Shown: positions 30,601 to 38,606, counted from the stretch's first letter. The stretch: 64,000 nt of DNA from Chitinophaga pinensis (GCA_943326015.2 CALPRQ020000018.1:1-64000), one strand, 5' to 3'. Numbers and translations are program-made. Notes: generated by a model from the letters alone, not told the origin.

Positions 30601-30977
30601 TGCTGGAGGAAAAGAAGCGCCAGCTCGCGCGCAGCGGCAAGCTGCCCGAGACCATCCAGCCACCGACCGCAGCCGAAGCCCCGGCCTTGCTGGCAGCGGT
30701 CTATCGGCGCGCCGACATCCCCAAGCCGCGCAACCTGATCGGCCTGGCCAGAGAGCTGCCCGCCGCCGAGATGGAGAAGCTGTTGCTGGCCTCGATTCCG
30801 GTCGATGCCGACCGCATGCGCGAGCTGGCGCTCGATCGGGCCGGCCGGGTGCGCGACGAACTGGTGCGGCTGGGCGTGGATCACCAGCGCATCTACCTGC
30901 TCGCCCCGACCACCCCGCCAGCCACCGACAAGGACAGCTGGCGCCCGGCCGTGGTACTGGGCATCAAGAATGAATGA
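27633..30977 (+). CDS. DUF748 (AsmA-like) envelope protein
   Basis: A 1114-residue protein with a single N-terminal membrane helix (LRIAAWALAGLLLCWLLAWAALPP, about residues 31-54) and a large periplasmic part rich in alternating hydrophobic residues, as expected for AsmA-like, bridge-forming lipid transfer proteins. The segment ALGRTVSVERIDIKPWSLELELRGLRL is a typical DUF748 opening. Two low-complexity Ala/Gln/Pro inserts occur near residues 430-450 and 680-715. The C-terminal part (LTLQGQSDLERERGAYQQAQLQ) looks like the OmpA-adjacent region in other DUF748 proteins. Lipid transport to the outer membrane is a family-level inference, not shown here. ATG 27633 is four bases after the ABC-F stop. 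Confidence 0.85.
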   Translation: MVAAADQPADSGTPTLKPQRTSPHRWAWRWLRIAAWALAGLLLCWLLAWAALPPLLKWQLERQASAALGRTVSVERIDIKPWSLELELRGLRLADAQGQGDQFTLGRFHVDLDWHSLLRLAPVLNGVEFDRPHFRLRHLGGGRYDIDDLIGRLIKPDQPPSALPRFALFHLQLRDAAIDFIDEPVGRTQEIRQLTLDLPFLSSLEQQREEKSEPSLNFLLNGDPVDAKALLLPFAQARQGEARLHSAALDLAPYLPYWPAKLPLRPTRGQLEFDLTLSLSPNAQNAQDDQATQDRQAPLALAGHLALQDVELELTGAPPAQPMRLSWDRLRFDGQTRLGWPIQSPTGKRVLNLENGRLQIDGLALHEHKQQPLRLGQLLLQDARLALAERRLTVGQLSLAQPELQLQRDARQRWMFESWLAALEPDSGSAGAGAKAGTGPSQASQADPPGQAGPTAGWQLQLDKFQLVDGRLGWLDQSPARPVRLQLEALQLSAGPWNNAPQQEQALPLDLSFKLAREASGRVGALRYQGQIELPSPAADGRPAKALSSQGQLELDDLPLHRLEPYFAAALNLELLRAELGLRASIDLSLPPEGLQLALRGDGEVERLRTSTLDPAERLLDWNSLGLRGLQLDLKAGALSRLKVAETVLSDYYARIVIDPQGRINLQQLLRQPEAGSASTPTAQADPAGTAATAVSAAAKPPKAAQPAAPQARLEFGPITFVKGRVDFADHFIRPNYSARLSELTGRLGGFSNRPTQAGATPELAAISLRGKAEDQASLEIEGQLNPLAQPLALDIRAKVDDLELPPLSPYSIKYAGHGIERGKLGMAVRYQIAPDGQLQASNQILLKQLQFSERVEGSQAPNLPIRLAVSLLADSNGVIDLNLPISGSINDPQFRIGPIVWRMVLNLIGKAVTAPFALIAHALGGSAEDFNQVEFALGSASPDTATQARLQQIAQALSKRSALQLTLQGQSDLERERGAYQQAQLQQRLLEEKKRQLARSGKLPETIQPPTAAEAPALLAAVYRRADIPKPRNLIGLARELPAAEMEKLLLASIPVDADRMRELALDRAGRVRDELVRLGVDHQRIYLLAPTTPPATDKDSWRPAVVLGIKNE

Positions 30978-31047
30978 GCCCGAATCCGGCTGCCAACGAC
31001 AGGCTTGGTTCTAGAATGCAGTTTTCTGCCCGAATCCAGAGGAATAC

Positions 31048-31824
31048 ATGAACAAGCTCCTGGCCGCAATCCTCGTCAGCCTGGGCGCCACCGGCGCGAT
31101 GGCGCAAGGCGCTGACCTCAAGGTCGCGATCGACCCGACCTACCAGCCCTTCACCTTCAAGACCGCCGACGGCAAGCCGACCGGCTTCGACGTCGACATC
31201 GCCAACGCCATCTGCGAGCAGATCAAGCGCAAGTGCGTCTTCGTCGAACAGGTCTGGGACAGCATGATCCCGGGCCTGCAGGCCAAGAAGTACGACGTCA
31301 TCATCAGCTCGATGTCGATGACCGACGACCGCAAGAAGGTGATCGACTTCTCCGACAAGTACTACAACACCCCGAGCCGTGTCATCGTCAAGGCCGACGT
31401 CAAGGTCGATGACGCCTTCGGCGGCCTCAAGGGCAAGAAGCTCGGCGTGCTCAAGGGCAGCACCCAGGAGAAGTTCGCGCTCGGCGAACTCAAGTCCAAG
31501 GGCGCGACCATCGTGCCCTACGAGGCGCAGGACCAGGTCTACCTCGACATCAAGTCGGGCCGCCTCGACGGCACCGTGGCCGACTCGGTCGAGGTCGGCG
31601 CCGGCTTCCTGGCCAAGCCCGAGGGCAAGGGCTACGCCTTCGCCGGCCCCTCGCTCGACGCGCCGCAGTACTTCAAGTATTTCGGCTCGGGCATGGGGGT
31701 GGCGATGCGCAAGGGCGACAAGCTGAAGGAACCGGTCAACGAGGCGATCAAGACCATCCGCGCCAACGGCAGCTACAAGAAACTCAACGACAAGTACTTC
31801 ACTTTCGACGTCTACGGCAAGTGA
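31048..31824 (+). CDS. Periplasmic binding protein of a polar amino acid ABC transporter (HisJ/ArgT family)
   Basis: Captures a basic amino acid (Lys, Arg, Orn or His) in the periplasm for the permease encoded downstream. The 258-residue protein has a cleavable signal peptide (MNKLLAAILVSLGATGAMAQ). The mature protein shows KVAIDPTYQPFTFKTADGKP, TGFDVDIANAICEQI and DGTVADSVEV, typical of SBP_bac_3 cluster 3 proteins. RBS AGAGGAA lies just before the ATG. It is first in a four-gene operon with two permeases and an ATPase. The precise ligand cannot be determined from sequence. Confidence 0.93.
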   Translation: MNKLLAAILVSLGATGAMAQGADLKVAIDPTYQPFTFKTADGKPTGFDVDIANAICEQIKRKCVFVEQVWDSMIPGLQAKKYDVIISSMSMTDDRKKVIDFSDKYYNTPSRVIVKADVKVDDAFGGLKGKKLGVLKGSTQEKFALGELKSKGATIVPYEAQDQVYLDIKSGRLDGTVADSVEVGAGFLAKPEGKGYAFAGPSLDAPQYFKYFGSGMGVAMRKGDKLKEPVNEAIKTIRANGSYKKLNDKYFTFDVYGK

Positions 31825-31825
31825 T

Positions 31826-31856
31826 GCCGGCGGGCATGCCGCTGGCGTGCCCCGGC
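31826..31856 (+). promoter_or_regulatory. Intercistronic stem-loop after the binding protein gene
   Basis: Starting GCCGGCGGGCATGCC, this segment can fold with outer arms GCCG/CGGC, then GGGCA/TGCCC, and a small loop. There is no T-run, so it probably stabilises the binding protein mRNA or reduces read-through rather than ending transcription. Such loops are common between binding protein and permease genes. Confidence 0.4.
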
Positions 31857-31915
31857 CTTGATCCATCAACAGGGCGGCAGCTCCCGAACGGGGTTGGCCG
31901 CCCCATTCCATTCTT

Positions 31916-32602
31916 ATGACCGGTTATTTCCTGACCATACTGGAGGGCGCGGCAGTGACGGTGGCGGTTTCGCTGGCCTCGCTGCTGGTGGCTGTCCTGC
32001 TGGGCCTGGCGGGCGCCAGCGCCAAGCTCTCGGGCCGCAAGCCGCTGGTCGCCATGGCGACGCTCTACACCACGCTGATACGCGGCGTGCCCGAGCTGGT
32101 GCTGATGCTGCTGCTGTTCTATGGCGGCACCATCGGCCTCAATCATCTGATGGAGGCCATGGGCAGCGAGCAGACGATCGACATCAATCCCTTCGCTGCC
32201 GGCGTCATCACGATCGGCTTCATCTACGGCGCCTACATGACAGAAACCTTCCGCGGCGCCATCCTGGCGATACCCAAGGGCCAGATGGAGGCCGCCTGGG
32301 CCTTCGGCATGGGCCGGCTACGCACCTTCTGGCGCATCACGCTGCCGCAGATGATCCGCTACGCCCTGCCCGGCTTCACCAACAACTGGCTGGTGCTGAT
32401 CAAGGCGACCGCGCTGGTCAGCCTGATCGGCTTGCAGGACATGACCTACCGCGCCAAGCAGGCCAGCGCCGCCACGCGCGAGCCCTTCACCTTCCTGCTG
32501 TTCGCCGCCGGCCTGTTCCTGCTCTACACCTGGGTCTCGCTGTGGGTCTTGCGCCGGGTCGAGGCGCGCTACAGCCTGGGCACGAAACGGGGGCAGCTGT
32601 GA
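31916..32602 (+). CDS. Polar amino acid ABC permease, HisQ-like
   Basis: One of two inner-membrane subunits forming the amino acid channel. The 228-residue protein has five hydrophobic segments, the first being FLTILEGAAVTVAVSLASLLVAVLLGLAG. The conserved cytoplasmic loop that contacts the ATPase reads GAILAIPKGQMEAAWAFGMGRLRTFWRITLPQ, the EAA motif of the HisMQ family. ATG 31916 is chosen. The stop codon overlaps the GTG start of the next permease, indicating translational coupling and equal amounts of the two. Confidence 0.92.
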   Translation: MTGYFLTILEGAAVTVAVSLASLLVAVLLGLAGASAKLSGRKPLVAMATLYTTLIRGVPELVLMLLLFYGGTIGLNHLMEAMGSEQTIDINPFAAGVITIGFIYGAYMTETFRGAILAIPKGQMEAAWAFGMGRLRTFWRITLPQMIRYALPGFTNNWLVLIKATALVSLIGLQDMTYRAKQASAATREPFTFLLFAAGLFLLYTWVSLWVLRRVEARYSLGTKRGQL

Positions 32603-33312
32603 ACTTGGAAGTGATACTGGCCCCCGAGACGCTGCAGCTCTACGGCGAGGGCCTGCTGGTGACGCTGCAGCTGCTGCTGGAGCTGCTCGCCATCGGTGCC
32701 GTGCTCGCGCTGCTGATGGCGCTGGCGCTGACCAGCCGCCAGGCCTGGCTGCGCGCCCTGGTGGGCGGCTACACCTTCTGCATTCGCGGCACGCCGCTGC
32801 TGCTGCAGGTCTACCTGATCTACTACGGCCTGGCCCAGGTCGAGTGGATCCAGCAGCGCTGGGACGCGATCTGGCCCTGGACCTACTTCAAGGAACCCTT
32901 CTTCTGCGCGCTGCTGGCCTTCGCGCTCAACAACGCGGGCTATACCGCCGAGATGCTGGCCGGCGCCATCCGCGAAACCCCGGCGGGCGAGATCGAGGCC
33001 GCGCAGGCCATGGGCATGAGCCGCTGGGCCGTGCTGCGCCGCATCGTGCTGCCCAGCGCGCTGCGCCGCACCCTGCCGGCCTACAGCAACGAGGTCGTCA
33101 TGATGCTGCACAGCACCAGCCTGGCCAGCACCGTGCCGGCCCTGTTCGACGTGACGGCGGCGGCCGGCCGGATCTACTCGGACTACTACCTGCCGTTCGA
33201 GGCCTATCTGGCGGCGGCCGCCATCTACCTCTGCATCAGCTTTGCGCTGGTGGGGCTGTTCAAGCTGGCCGAAGGCCGCTACCTGGCCTACCTAGCGCCG
33301 CGCAGGCATTGA
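32599..33312 (+). CDS. Polar amino acid ABC permease, HisM-like
   Basis: Second inner-membrane subunit of the same transporter. It starts at the GTG at 32599 ([24 protein letters not shown]), overlapping the HisQ-like stop codon as GTGA, and has 237 residues. The open frame continues upstream through the HisQ-like gene without meaning. The EAA loop reads [39 protein letters not shown]. Hydrophobic segments are complete, including the C-terminal [22 protein letters not shown]. It is followed after 16 bases by the ATPase gene. Confidence 0.92.
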   Translation: MNLEVILAPETLQLYGEGLLVTLQLLLELLAIGAVLALLMALALTSRQAWLRALVGGYTFCIRGTPLLLQVYLIYYGLAQVEWIQQRWDAIWPWTYFKEPFFCALLAFALNNAGYTAEMLAGAIRETPAGEIEAAQAMGMSRWAVLRRIVLPSALRRTLPAYSNEVVMMLHSTSLASTVPALFDVTAAAGRIYSDYYLPFEAYLAAAAIYLCISFALVGLFKLAEGRYLAYLAPRRH

Positions 33313-33328
33313 TTCCAAGACAACGCAC

Positions 33329-34111
33329 ATGAACGCACCCGCCTCCTACAAGTTACAGGTCGAGAACCTCCACAAGCGCTATGGCCAGCACGAGGTGCTC
33401 AAGGGCGTGTCGCTGGCCGCGCGCGCCGGCGACGTGATCAGCATCATCGGCAGCTCGGGCTCGGGCAAGAGCACCTTCCTGCGCTGCATCAACCTGCTGG
33501 AAAAGCCGCAGCAGGGCCGCATCATCGTCGCGGGCGAGGAGCTGCTGCTCAAGCCCGGCAAGCACAACGGCGAACTCGAAGCCGTCCAGCCGGCGCAGCT
33601 GCAGCGGCTGCGCACCAAGCTGGCCATGGTGTTCCAGAACTTCAACCTCTGGGCCCACATGACGGTGCTGGAGAACATCATCGAGGCGCCGGTCCATGTG
33701 CTCAAGGTCCCGAAGGACCAGGCCATCGCCACCGCGCGCAAGTACCTCGACATCGTGGGCTTGAAGGGCGTCGAGGACCGCTATCCCGCGCACATGAGCG
33801 GCGGCCAGCAGCAGCGGGTGGCGATCGCGCGCGCGCTGGCGGTCGAGCCCGAAGTGATGCTGTTCGACGAGCCGACCAGCGCGCTCGACCCCGAACTGGT
33901 CAACGAGGTGCTGCGCGTCATGAAGCTGCTGGCGACCGAGCACCGCACCATGGTGGTGGTCACGCACGAGATGGGCTTCGCGCGCGAGGTCTCGAGCCAC
34001 CTGATCTTCCTGCACCAGGGCCTGATCGAGGAACAGGGCAAGCCGCGCGAGATTCTGGCCAGTCCGAAAAGCGAGCGGTTGGCACAGTTCCTGTCGGGCA
34101 ACCTCAAGTAA
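33329..34111 (+). CDS. Polar amino acid ABC transporter ATPase, HisP-like
   Basis: Energises import through the two permeases upstream. The 260-residue protein has Walker [11 protein letters not shown]-loop [17 protein letters not shown], signature [15 protein letters not shown], Walker [16 protein letters not shown] and switch His in [13 protein letters not shown]. The insertion between strands with [25 protein letters not shown] is typical of the HisP/ArtP-like branch specific for basic amino acids. It ends the operon; soxZ converges from the other strand 61 bases away. Confidence 0.95.
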   Translation: MNAPASYKLQVENLHKRYGQHEVLKGVSLAARAGDVISIIGSSGSGKSTFLRCINLLEKPQQGRIIVAGEELLLKPGKHNGELEAVQPAQLQRLRTKLAMVFQNFNLWAHMTVLENIIEAPVHVLKVPKDQAIATARKYLDIVGLKGVEDRYPAHMSGGQQQRVAIARALAVEPEVMLFDEPTSALDPELVNEVLRVMKLLATEHRTMVVVTHEMGFAREVSSHLIFLHQGLIEEQGKPREILASPKSERLAQFLSGNLK

Positions 34112-34172
34112 GCGGCTCGCCGCATGTCACCCGGAGCGGCGGCTTGCGGCGCACCCAGCGCGGCGGCAGCCT

Positions 34173-34487
34173 TCACGGGGTCACGAGGGCCTCGTCGCTG
34201 CGGCCCTGGCCCTGATTGTCGAGCCAGGATACCCCGATCCTGTCACCGGCCCGACCGCCCTTGAGCTCGAAGCGCAGCACGGGACTCCTTGCCACCCAGG
34301 GCCCCCATTCGGCCGTGAAGACGGTGCTGCCGTTGAGCGTGGCGCTGATCTGCTGGATGAAGTGGGCGGGCACCCGCTGGCCGGTCTCGTCCTGGCGCTG
34401 GCCGGACTCCATCGGATGGCTGATCAGGGCACGGACCACGACAAGATCGCCCACGATCTGGGCACGGATTCGGATCGGTTCGGGCAT
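34173..34487 (-). CDS. soxZ: Sulfur-carrier partner protein SoxZ
   Basis: SoxZ dimerises with SoxY and positions its C-terminal Cys arm during periplasmic sulfur oxidation. The protein has 104 residues from ATG 34487 (MPEPIRIRAQIVGDLVVVRALISHPME), an opening diagnostic of SoxZ; a reading from 34559 overlaps soxY and is not credible. The core includes GQRVPAHFIQQISATLNGSTVFTAEWGPWVARSP and ends with DEALVTP, complete for the family. It is the last gene of a six-gene minus-strand operon starting with the Bug-family protein at 38486. Whether it serves thiosulfate or another thiol in this context is unknown. Confidence 0.9.
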   Translation of the reverse strand: MPEPIRIRAQIVGDLVVVRALISHPMESGQRQDETGQRVPAHFIQQISATLNGSTVFTAEWGPWVARSPVLRFELKGGRAGDRIGVSWLDNQGQGRSDEALVTP

Positions 34488-34546
34488 GTCGATCTCGTCG
34501 ATAGGGGATTCAGATGGCTGCGCGGCCTGCTTGCGGCGTCCGTCGC

Positions 34547-35002
34547 TCAGGCGCCGCAAGCGCCCTGCGTGACCTGAACCGTCTTGCGGGCGAAACAGGC
34601 CTGACCGCCCGTCGTGAGCGCAACGGCGTAGACCTCGGACGATTCGACCAGCTTGACGCGCAGGGCAAAATTGGCTTGCACCGCCGGACTGGGCCGGAAC
34701 AGGGCGGCCAGCACGGTCGGATTCTTTTCCACCAGGATCAGCAGCAGGCTGATGTCGGCCAGCGCGCTGCTGACGCCCAGCGGCACCGAGGCGCCGTTTT
34801 CCGCGAAGTCGGGACCGCTGAGCACCACCTGCCGGCTTTCGACCGGGGCCTGGCTGCCGAGTGCCGCCAGCGCCGCGTCGAGCTGACTGGCTTCGAAAGC
34901 GGCGGCCTGATAGGCCCAGGACAGGCGCGGAAACAGGCCGGTCAGCGCCAGCAGGCCCGCCACGGTGGCGCTGTGCTTGAGCATGGAACGTCGGGTGGGC
35001 AT
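34547..35002 (-). CDS. soxY: Sulfur-carrier protein SoxY with altered C-terminal tip
   Basis: SoxY carries sulfur intermediates on a Cys in a flexible C-terminal arm. The 151-residue protein has a twin-arginine type signal (MPTRRSMLKHSATVAGLLAL) and a SoxY core (ALADISLLLILVEKNP and LRVKLVESSEVYAVALTTGG). The tip reads QGACGA instead of the usual GGCGG; the Cys is third from the end as required, but both flanking glycine positions that differ are alanine. Start at 35002 is chosen because the upstream in-frame sequence has no family features. It lies 31 bases after soxF and 59 bases before soxZ. Confidence 0.9.
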   Translation of the reverse strand: MPTRRSMLKHSATVAGLLALTGLFPRLSWAYQAAAFEASQLDAALAALGSQAPVESRQVVLSGPDFAENGASVPLGVSSALADISLLLILVEKNPTVLAALFRPSPAVQANFALRVKLVESSEVYAVALTTGGQACFARKTVQVTQGACGA

Positions 35003-35033
35003 GGCGTGGACTCCTTCGATCGATGGCCTGGCT

Positions 35034-36308
35034 TCAGGCCAGGGTGTCGGCCCAGATACCGCGCGCCCAGGCCAGCGCATGGCTGGCTTCAAGCGCGCTG
35101 GGCGCCGCCGACAGGCCGCCCGAGCCCGGCACGGTCAGCATGGTGCGCCGGCTGGCCTCGTAGCGGTGCACGCTGGCGACATGGATCGCGTCTTGCGCGC
35201 TGACGAAGCTGTAGCAGGTGTTGTTGTAGAGCGGCAGGGGATTGACGCTCTGGTCCGTCAGCAAGGCCAGCACCGCTGCCGCGCAGGCCTTGCCGTGCTG
35301 GTTGGCCATGTGGGCGGACTTGGGCATGGCCGGCGCGGCTTGCAGTGCATCACCCAGCACATGGACCCGCTCGATGGCCCGGGACTCGAAGCTCAGGAAG
35401 TCGACCTCGCACCAGCGCTGCGCTGCCGTCGCCAGCCCGGAGCGCCGCGCGATGTCGCCCGCGCACATGGGCGGAATCACGTTCAGGACATCGGCCGCGA
35501 CATCCTCATGGAAATCGAGCTTCGCTGTGCGCTGCGCCGCATCGACATCGACCACCCGGTGTCCGGGGCGGTATTCGATCAGGCCGGGGTAGCGCTCGGC
35601 CCAGACCTGCTTGAACAGCACGCCTTTCGAGGTCACGTCCTCATTGGCATCCAGGATCAGGACCTTGCTGCGCGGCTTGCGGCGGCGGAAGTAATCCGCC
35701 ACCAGGCAGGCCCGCTCGTAAGGGCCTGGCGGACAGCGGTAGGGCAGGAGCGGAATGCTGATGGCATAGACGCCGCCGTCCGGCATGGTTTCCAGCTGTC
35801 GGCGCAGCGCCGTGGTCTGCGCGCCGGCCTTCCAGGCGTGCAAGACCGATTCCTGCGCGCCGGGCCGGCTCATGCCGGGCAACTCGCTCCAGAGGAAATC
35901 GACCCCGGGCGCGACGATCAGCCGGTCATAAGACAGCTCGGCGCCACCGGCCAGCAGGACGCGGCGCTGCTCCGGGTCGATCCGCGTGGCGCGGTCGCGC
36001 ACCCAGGCGACGCCATGGCGGCGGACCAGTTCGTCATAGCCCAGGGTCAGCTCGGACAAGGCCTTGGCACCCGCGAGCACCAGGTTGGAGAGCGGACAGG
36101 AAACAAAATGGGAGCCGGGTTCGACCAGGATCACCTCGATGCGCTGCTGCGACCACTGGCGCAGGTATTTCGCGGCCGTGGCACCGCCGAAGCCGCCACC
36201 GATCACCACGACCCGGGGCGCAGCAGGCCGGGCGGCCCGGGAACGGACGGGCAGCCAGCCGGCAGCGGCACTGGCTCCAGCCTGCAGAAAGCGACGGCGC
36301 TGCATCAT
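35034..36308 (-). CDS. soxF: Flavoprotein subunit of a flavocytochrome c sulfide dehydrogenase (SoxF/FccB-like)
   Basis: FAD enzyme that oxidises sulfide or a thiol-bound sulfur and passes electrons to its cytochrome partner. The 424-residue protein starts MMQRRRFLQAGASAAAGWLP, a Tat-type signal, followed by RVVVIGGGFGGATAAKYLRQW (FAD-binding). Redox Cys candidates are in HFVSCPLSNLVL and LPYRCPPGPYERA. The C-terminal part (YNNTCYSFVSAQDAIHV) matches the FCSD flavin-binding domain. The ATG at 36308 overlaps the stop of the cytochrome gene as ATGA. The exact electron donor is not established; SoxXAB and SoxCD are absent from the window. Confidence 0.88.
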   Translation of the reverse strand: MMQRRRFLQAGASAAAGWLPVRSRAARPAAPRVVVIGGGFGGATAAKYLRQWSQQRIEVILVEPGSHFVSCPLSNLVLAGAKALSELTLGYDELVRRHGVAWVRDRATRIDPEQRRVLLAGGAELSYDRLIVAPGVDFLWSELPGMSRPGAQESVLHAWKAGAQTTALRRQLETMPDGGVYAISIPLLPYRCPPGPYERACLVADYFRRRKPRSKVLILDANEDVTSKGVLFKQVWAERYPGLIEYRPGHRVVDVDAAQRTAKLDFHEDVAADVLNVIPPMCAGDIARRSGLATAAQRWCEVDFLSFESRAIERVHVLGDALQAAPAMPKSAHMANQHGKACAAAVLALLTDQSVNPLPLYNNTCYSFVSAQDAIHVASVHRYEASRRTMLTVPGSGGLSAAPSALEASHALAWARGIWADTLA

Positions 36309-36667
36309 GGCTGTTGCTGGCTGGAAAAATGATCGGCGATGGCGCGCAGTTGCTCGTCGTCGTAGCCCCTGGCCAGCTGCTGCATGACAGTCGCTTGCAG
36401 GCGCCCGGACTTGAAATCCAGCAATGTGGCGAACATGGATTCGCGTTGCGCTCCCGCCAGCGAGGCCATGCCCGGCTCGGCGCGTTCCTCGCCCCCATGG
36501 CAGCCCGTGCAAGCCGCAGCCCAGCTCCTGGCCTGCAGCGTATCGGATGGCTGGCCGAGCGCCAAGCCACTGGCCGAGAGCAAGGCCAGCAACCATCTGG
36601 CCTTGCGCCGATCGGCTCGTGTCGCGGATGGAACGAGCGCGCAACCGGAACGGGAAAGGCGTGTCAT
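36305..36667 (-). CDS. soxE: Monohaem cytochrome c, SoxE/FccA-like partner of the flavoprotein
   Basis: A 120-residue protein with a signal segment (RWLLALLSASGLALG) and one haem-binding CTGCH site near residues 53-57, then TLLDFKSGRLQATVMQQLARGYDDEQLRAIADHF, which holds a likely Met ligand and the usual terminal helix. It resembles the small cytochrome that pairs with the FCSD flavoprotein. It is coupled on both sides: its ATG overlaps the ATPase stop codon (ATGA at 36664-36667) and its stop overlaps the soxF start. It is therefore made together with SoxF, and presumably accepts its electrons. Confidence 0.85.
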   Translation of the reverse strand: MTRLSRSGCALVPSATRADRRKARWLLALLSASGLALGQPSDTLQARSWAAACTGCHGGEERAEPGMASLAGAQRESMFATLLDFKSGRLQATVMQQLARGYDDEQLRAIADHFSSQQQP

Positions 36668-37398
36668 GGCGCCAGACCGGTCAACTGCAGGAAGGCGCTT
36701 TCCAGATCGTCCGTGCCGGTGCGCTGCAGACAGACCGGGATGGCGCCGTCGAACAGGACCTGGCCCCGATGCAGCACCAGCACACGGTCGGCCTGCGCGG
36801 CCTCATCGACCAGGTGCGTGGTCCACAAGGTGGCCACACCTGACTGGCGACACAGGTCGATGACGACCTGAGTGAGCTGGCGCCGCGAGACCGGATCGAG
36901 GCCGACGGTCGCCTCGTCCATCAGCAGCAGCCGGGGACGGTGCAGCATGGCGCGCACGAGCTCGACCTTGCGCCGGTTGCCGCCCGACAATGCACGCACC
37001 GGGCGGCTGGCATCGGCCTGCAGCCCGACCGCCTCCAGCCCCTCGGCGATGCGGCTCAGTGCGAGCCGCCTTGGCAGGCCATGCAGGTCGGCGTGGAACA
37101 GCAGGTTGGCGCGCACCGACAGGTCGAGGTCGAGCGCGAACTGCTGGAACACCACGCCCAGGCCCGCGAGCGCCCTGGACGCATCGCTGCGCATGTCATG
37201 ACCCAGCACGCGGATGCTGCCCTGGTCGGCCACGAACAGCCCGGTGAGCAGCTGCATCAGCGTCGATTTGCCGGCACCGTTGGGGCCCAGCAGCACGACC
37301 ATCTCGCCTGCGGCGATGCTCAGGTCGATGGCATCGAGCGCCGTCTTGTCGCCGTAGCGCTTGACGAGCCCCGAGACTTCCAGCACGGCCGGGTTCAT
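36664..37398 (-). CDS. ABC transporter ATPase of the PQQ-dependent catabolism type
   Basis: Cytoplasmic ATPase expected to pair with the ABC-2 permease at 41024-41845. The 244-residue protein has Walker A LLGPNGAGKST, Q-loop VVFQQFALDLDLSVRANL, a signature RALSGGNRRKVELVRAM (slightly unusual GGN for GGQ) and Walker B LLMDEATVGLDPVSRR. This resembles the family linked to PQQ-dependent alcohol catabolism. It sits between the Bug-family gene and soxE with ATGA overlaps at both ends, while its presumed permease is in the divergent operon. Direction of transport and substrate are unknown. Confidence 0.85.
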   Translation of the reverse strand: MNPAVLEVSGLVKRYGDKTALDAIDLSIAAGEMVVLLGPNGAGKSTLMQLLTGLFVADQGSIRVLGHDMRSDASRALAGLGVVFQQFALDLDLSVRANLLFHADLHGLPRRLALSRIAEGLEAVGLQADASRPVRALSGGNRRKVELVRAMLHRPRLLLMDEATVGLDPVSRRQLTQVVIDLCRQSGVATLWTTHLVDEAAQADRVLVLHRGQVLFDGAIPVCLQRTGTDDLESAFLQLTGLAP

Positions 37399-38486
37399 GC
37401 GTCGCCCTTCTGGCTCAGCTGCGGGACAGCCAGCAGGTGCAGCCGCTCCAGCAGCCGGCGCTCGCGCAAGACCGTCTCGGCCAGCGCGCCGCGGTAGTCG
37501 GCCGGACCGAGGTAGGCCGCCTCCTGGTCGTAGCGCGCGAGCTCGGCCAGGTGGCGCGGCGTGAACATGGCCTGGCGGAAGGCCTGGTGCAGGATCTCCA
37601 GCGCTGCCGGCGGCGTCGCGGCGGGCGCCACCAGGCCCCAGGGCGAATGGTGGACCGCGTGGCGGAAACCGAGCTCGCGCATGGTCGGGACCGCCGGCCA
37701 GCGCGAACTGCGGCGCTCGCCAAACAGTGCCAGCAGCCTGAGCTTGCCCTGCTCGACCCAGGGCGCGAAGCCGGTCGAGTTCATGCCGGCCATGATGGCG
37801 CCGCCAGCCAGCGCCAGCATCTGGTCGGTGGTGCCCTTGTAGGGCACATGGGTGTAGCGGATGCCGCGGTCGAGCAGCAGCTCCTCCATAGCCAGGTGCG
37901 GCGTCGAGCCGATGCCGGTCGAGCCCAGCAGCAGTTCGTCCGGATGCGCAGCCGCCCAGTCGAGCAGCTCGGCGACCGATTTCCAGGGGCTGGATGCCGG
38001 CACCAGCAGGCCGAAGGTGGTGCCCGAGACCTGCAGGATCGGCGCCAGGTCGGTGACCGGATTCCAGGCCACCCGGTTCATGAGCGCATGGCGCAACACC
38101 GTGACGGGCAGCTGGCCGATGGTGTGGCCGTCGGGCACGGCGACCTTGAGCAGCGGCGCGACCATGGTACCGGCGGCGCCGGGCCGGTTGGCGACGATGA
38201 CCGGCTGGCCCAGGCGAGCGCCAGCCTCCTCAGCCAGCACGCGCACCGACAGGTCGGTGCCGCCACCGGCCGGCCAGGGCACGATCAGCGTGACCGGCTT
38301 GTGCGGCCAGGCCGGCAGGTCAGCCCGGGACTCGGCGCAGCGGGCCGGGCCGGCGCTCCAGCCCAGGCCCGCGCCGGCCAGCGCCAGCATCCGCTGCAGG
38401 GCCACGCGACGTGGCCAGGCGCCGGAATGGGCCACGACCGGCGCGATGGTCGCGTCGCGGGCCTTGCTTGCTTTCGGGTCTTTCAT
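37395..38486 (-). CDS. Bug-family (tripartite tricarboxylate-type) periplasmic binding protein
   Basis: Periplasmic binding protein of the TctC/Bug family, probably a solute sensor or scavenger because no TctA/TctB membrane genes are nearby. The 363-residue protein begins MKDPKASK with a signal-like helix (RMLALAGAGLGWSAGPARCA). The mature part has the diagnostic HKPVTLIVPWPAGGGTDLSVRVL, NRPGAAGTMV and THVPYKGTTDQMLALAGG. Start at 38486; the longer reading to 38567 crosses the promoter. It is the first gene of the ABC/soxEFYZ operon and its stop overlaps the ATPase start. Confidence 0.88.
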   Translation of the reverse strand: MKDPKASKARDATIAPVVAHSGAWPRRVALQRMLALAGAGLGWSAGPARCAESRADLPAWPHKPVTLIVPWPAGGGTDLSVRVLAEEAGARLGQPVIVANRPGAAGTMVAPLLKVAVPDGHTIGQLPVTVLRHALMNRVAWNPVTDLAPILQVSGTTFGLLVPASSPWKSVAELLDWAAAHPDELLLGSTGIGSTPHLAMEELLLDRGIRYTHVPYKGTTDQMLALAGGAIMAGMNSTGFAPWVEQGKLRLLALFGERRSSRWPAVPTMRELGFRHAVHHSPWGLVAPAATPPAALEILHQAFRQAMFTPRHLAELARYDQEAAYLGPADYRGALAETVLRERRLLERLHLLAVPQLSQKGDA

Positions 38487-38525
38487 GCGCTGCTCGTCTC
38501 CTGTTCGGGTCACACGCTGGTGTGC

Positions 38526-38542
38526 AGCAAATCGCGTGCCGG
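38526..38542 (-). promoter_or_regulatory. Sigma-54 type promoter for the Bug-ABC-soxEFYZ operon
   Basis: On the minus strand CCGGCACGCGATTTGCT has GGCACG (-24), four bases, then TTGC (-12). One base differs from the consensus TGGCACG-N4-TTGC. Transcription would start near 38515, about 30 bases before the first ATG. Confidence 0.55.
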
Positions 38543-38606
38543 CGCAGACTGCTCCAAAGTGCAACAACCTGAGGCGGTACCGTTCGACGACAGCCCGCTG
38601 CAGGGC

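Noticed and set aside
34173-36667. Reading soxEFYZ as a full thiosulfate-oxidising Sox system
   Set aside because: soxXA, soxB and soxCD are not in the window, and the operon is tied to PQQ-associated transporter genes, so ordinary thiosulfate oxidation cannot be claimed.
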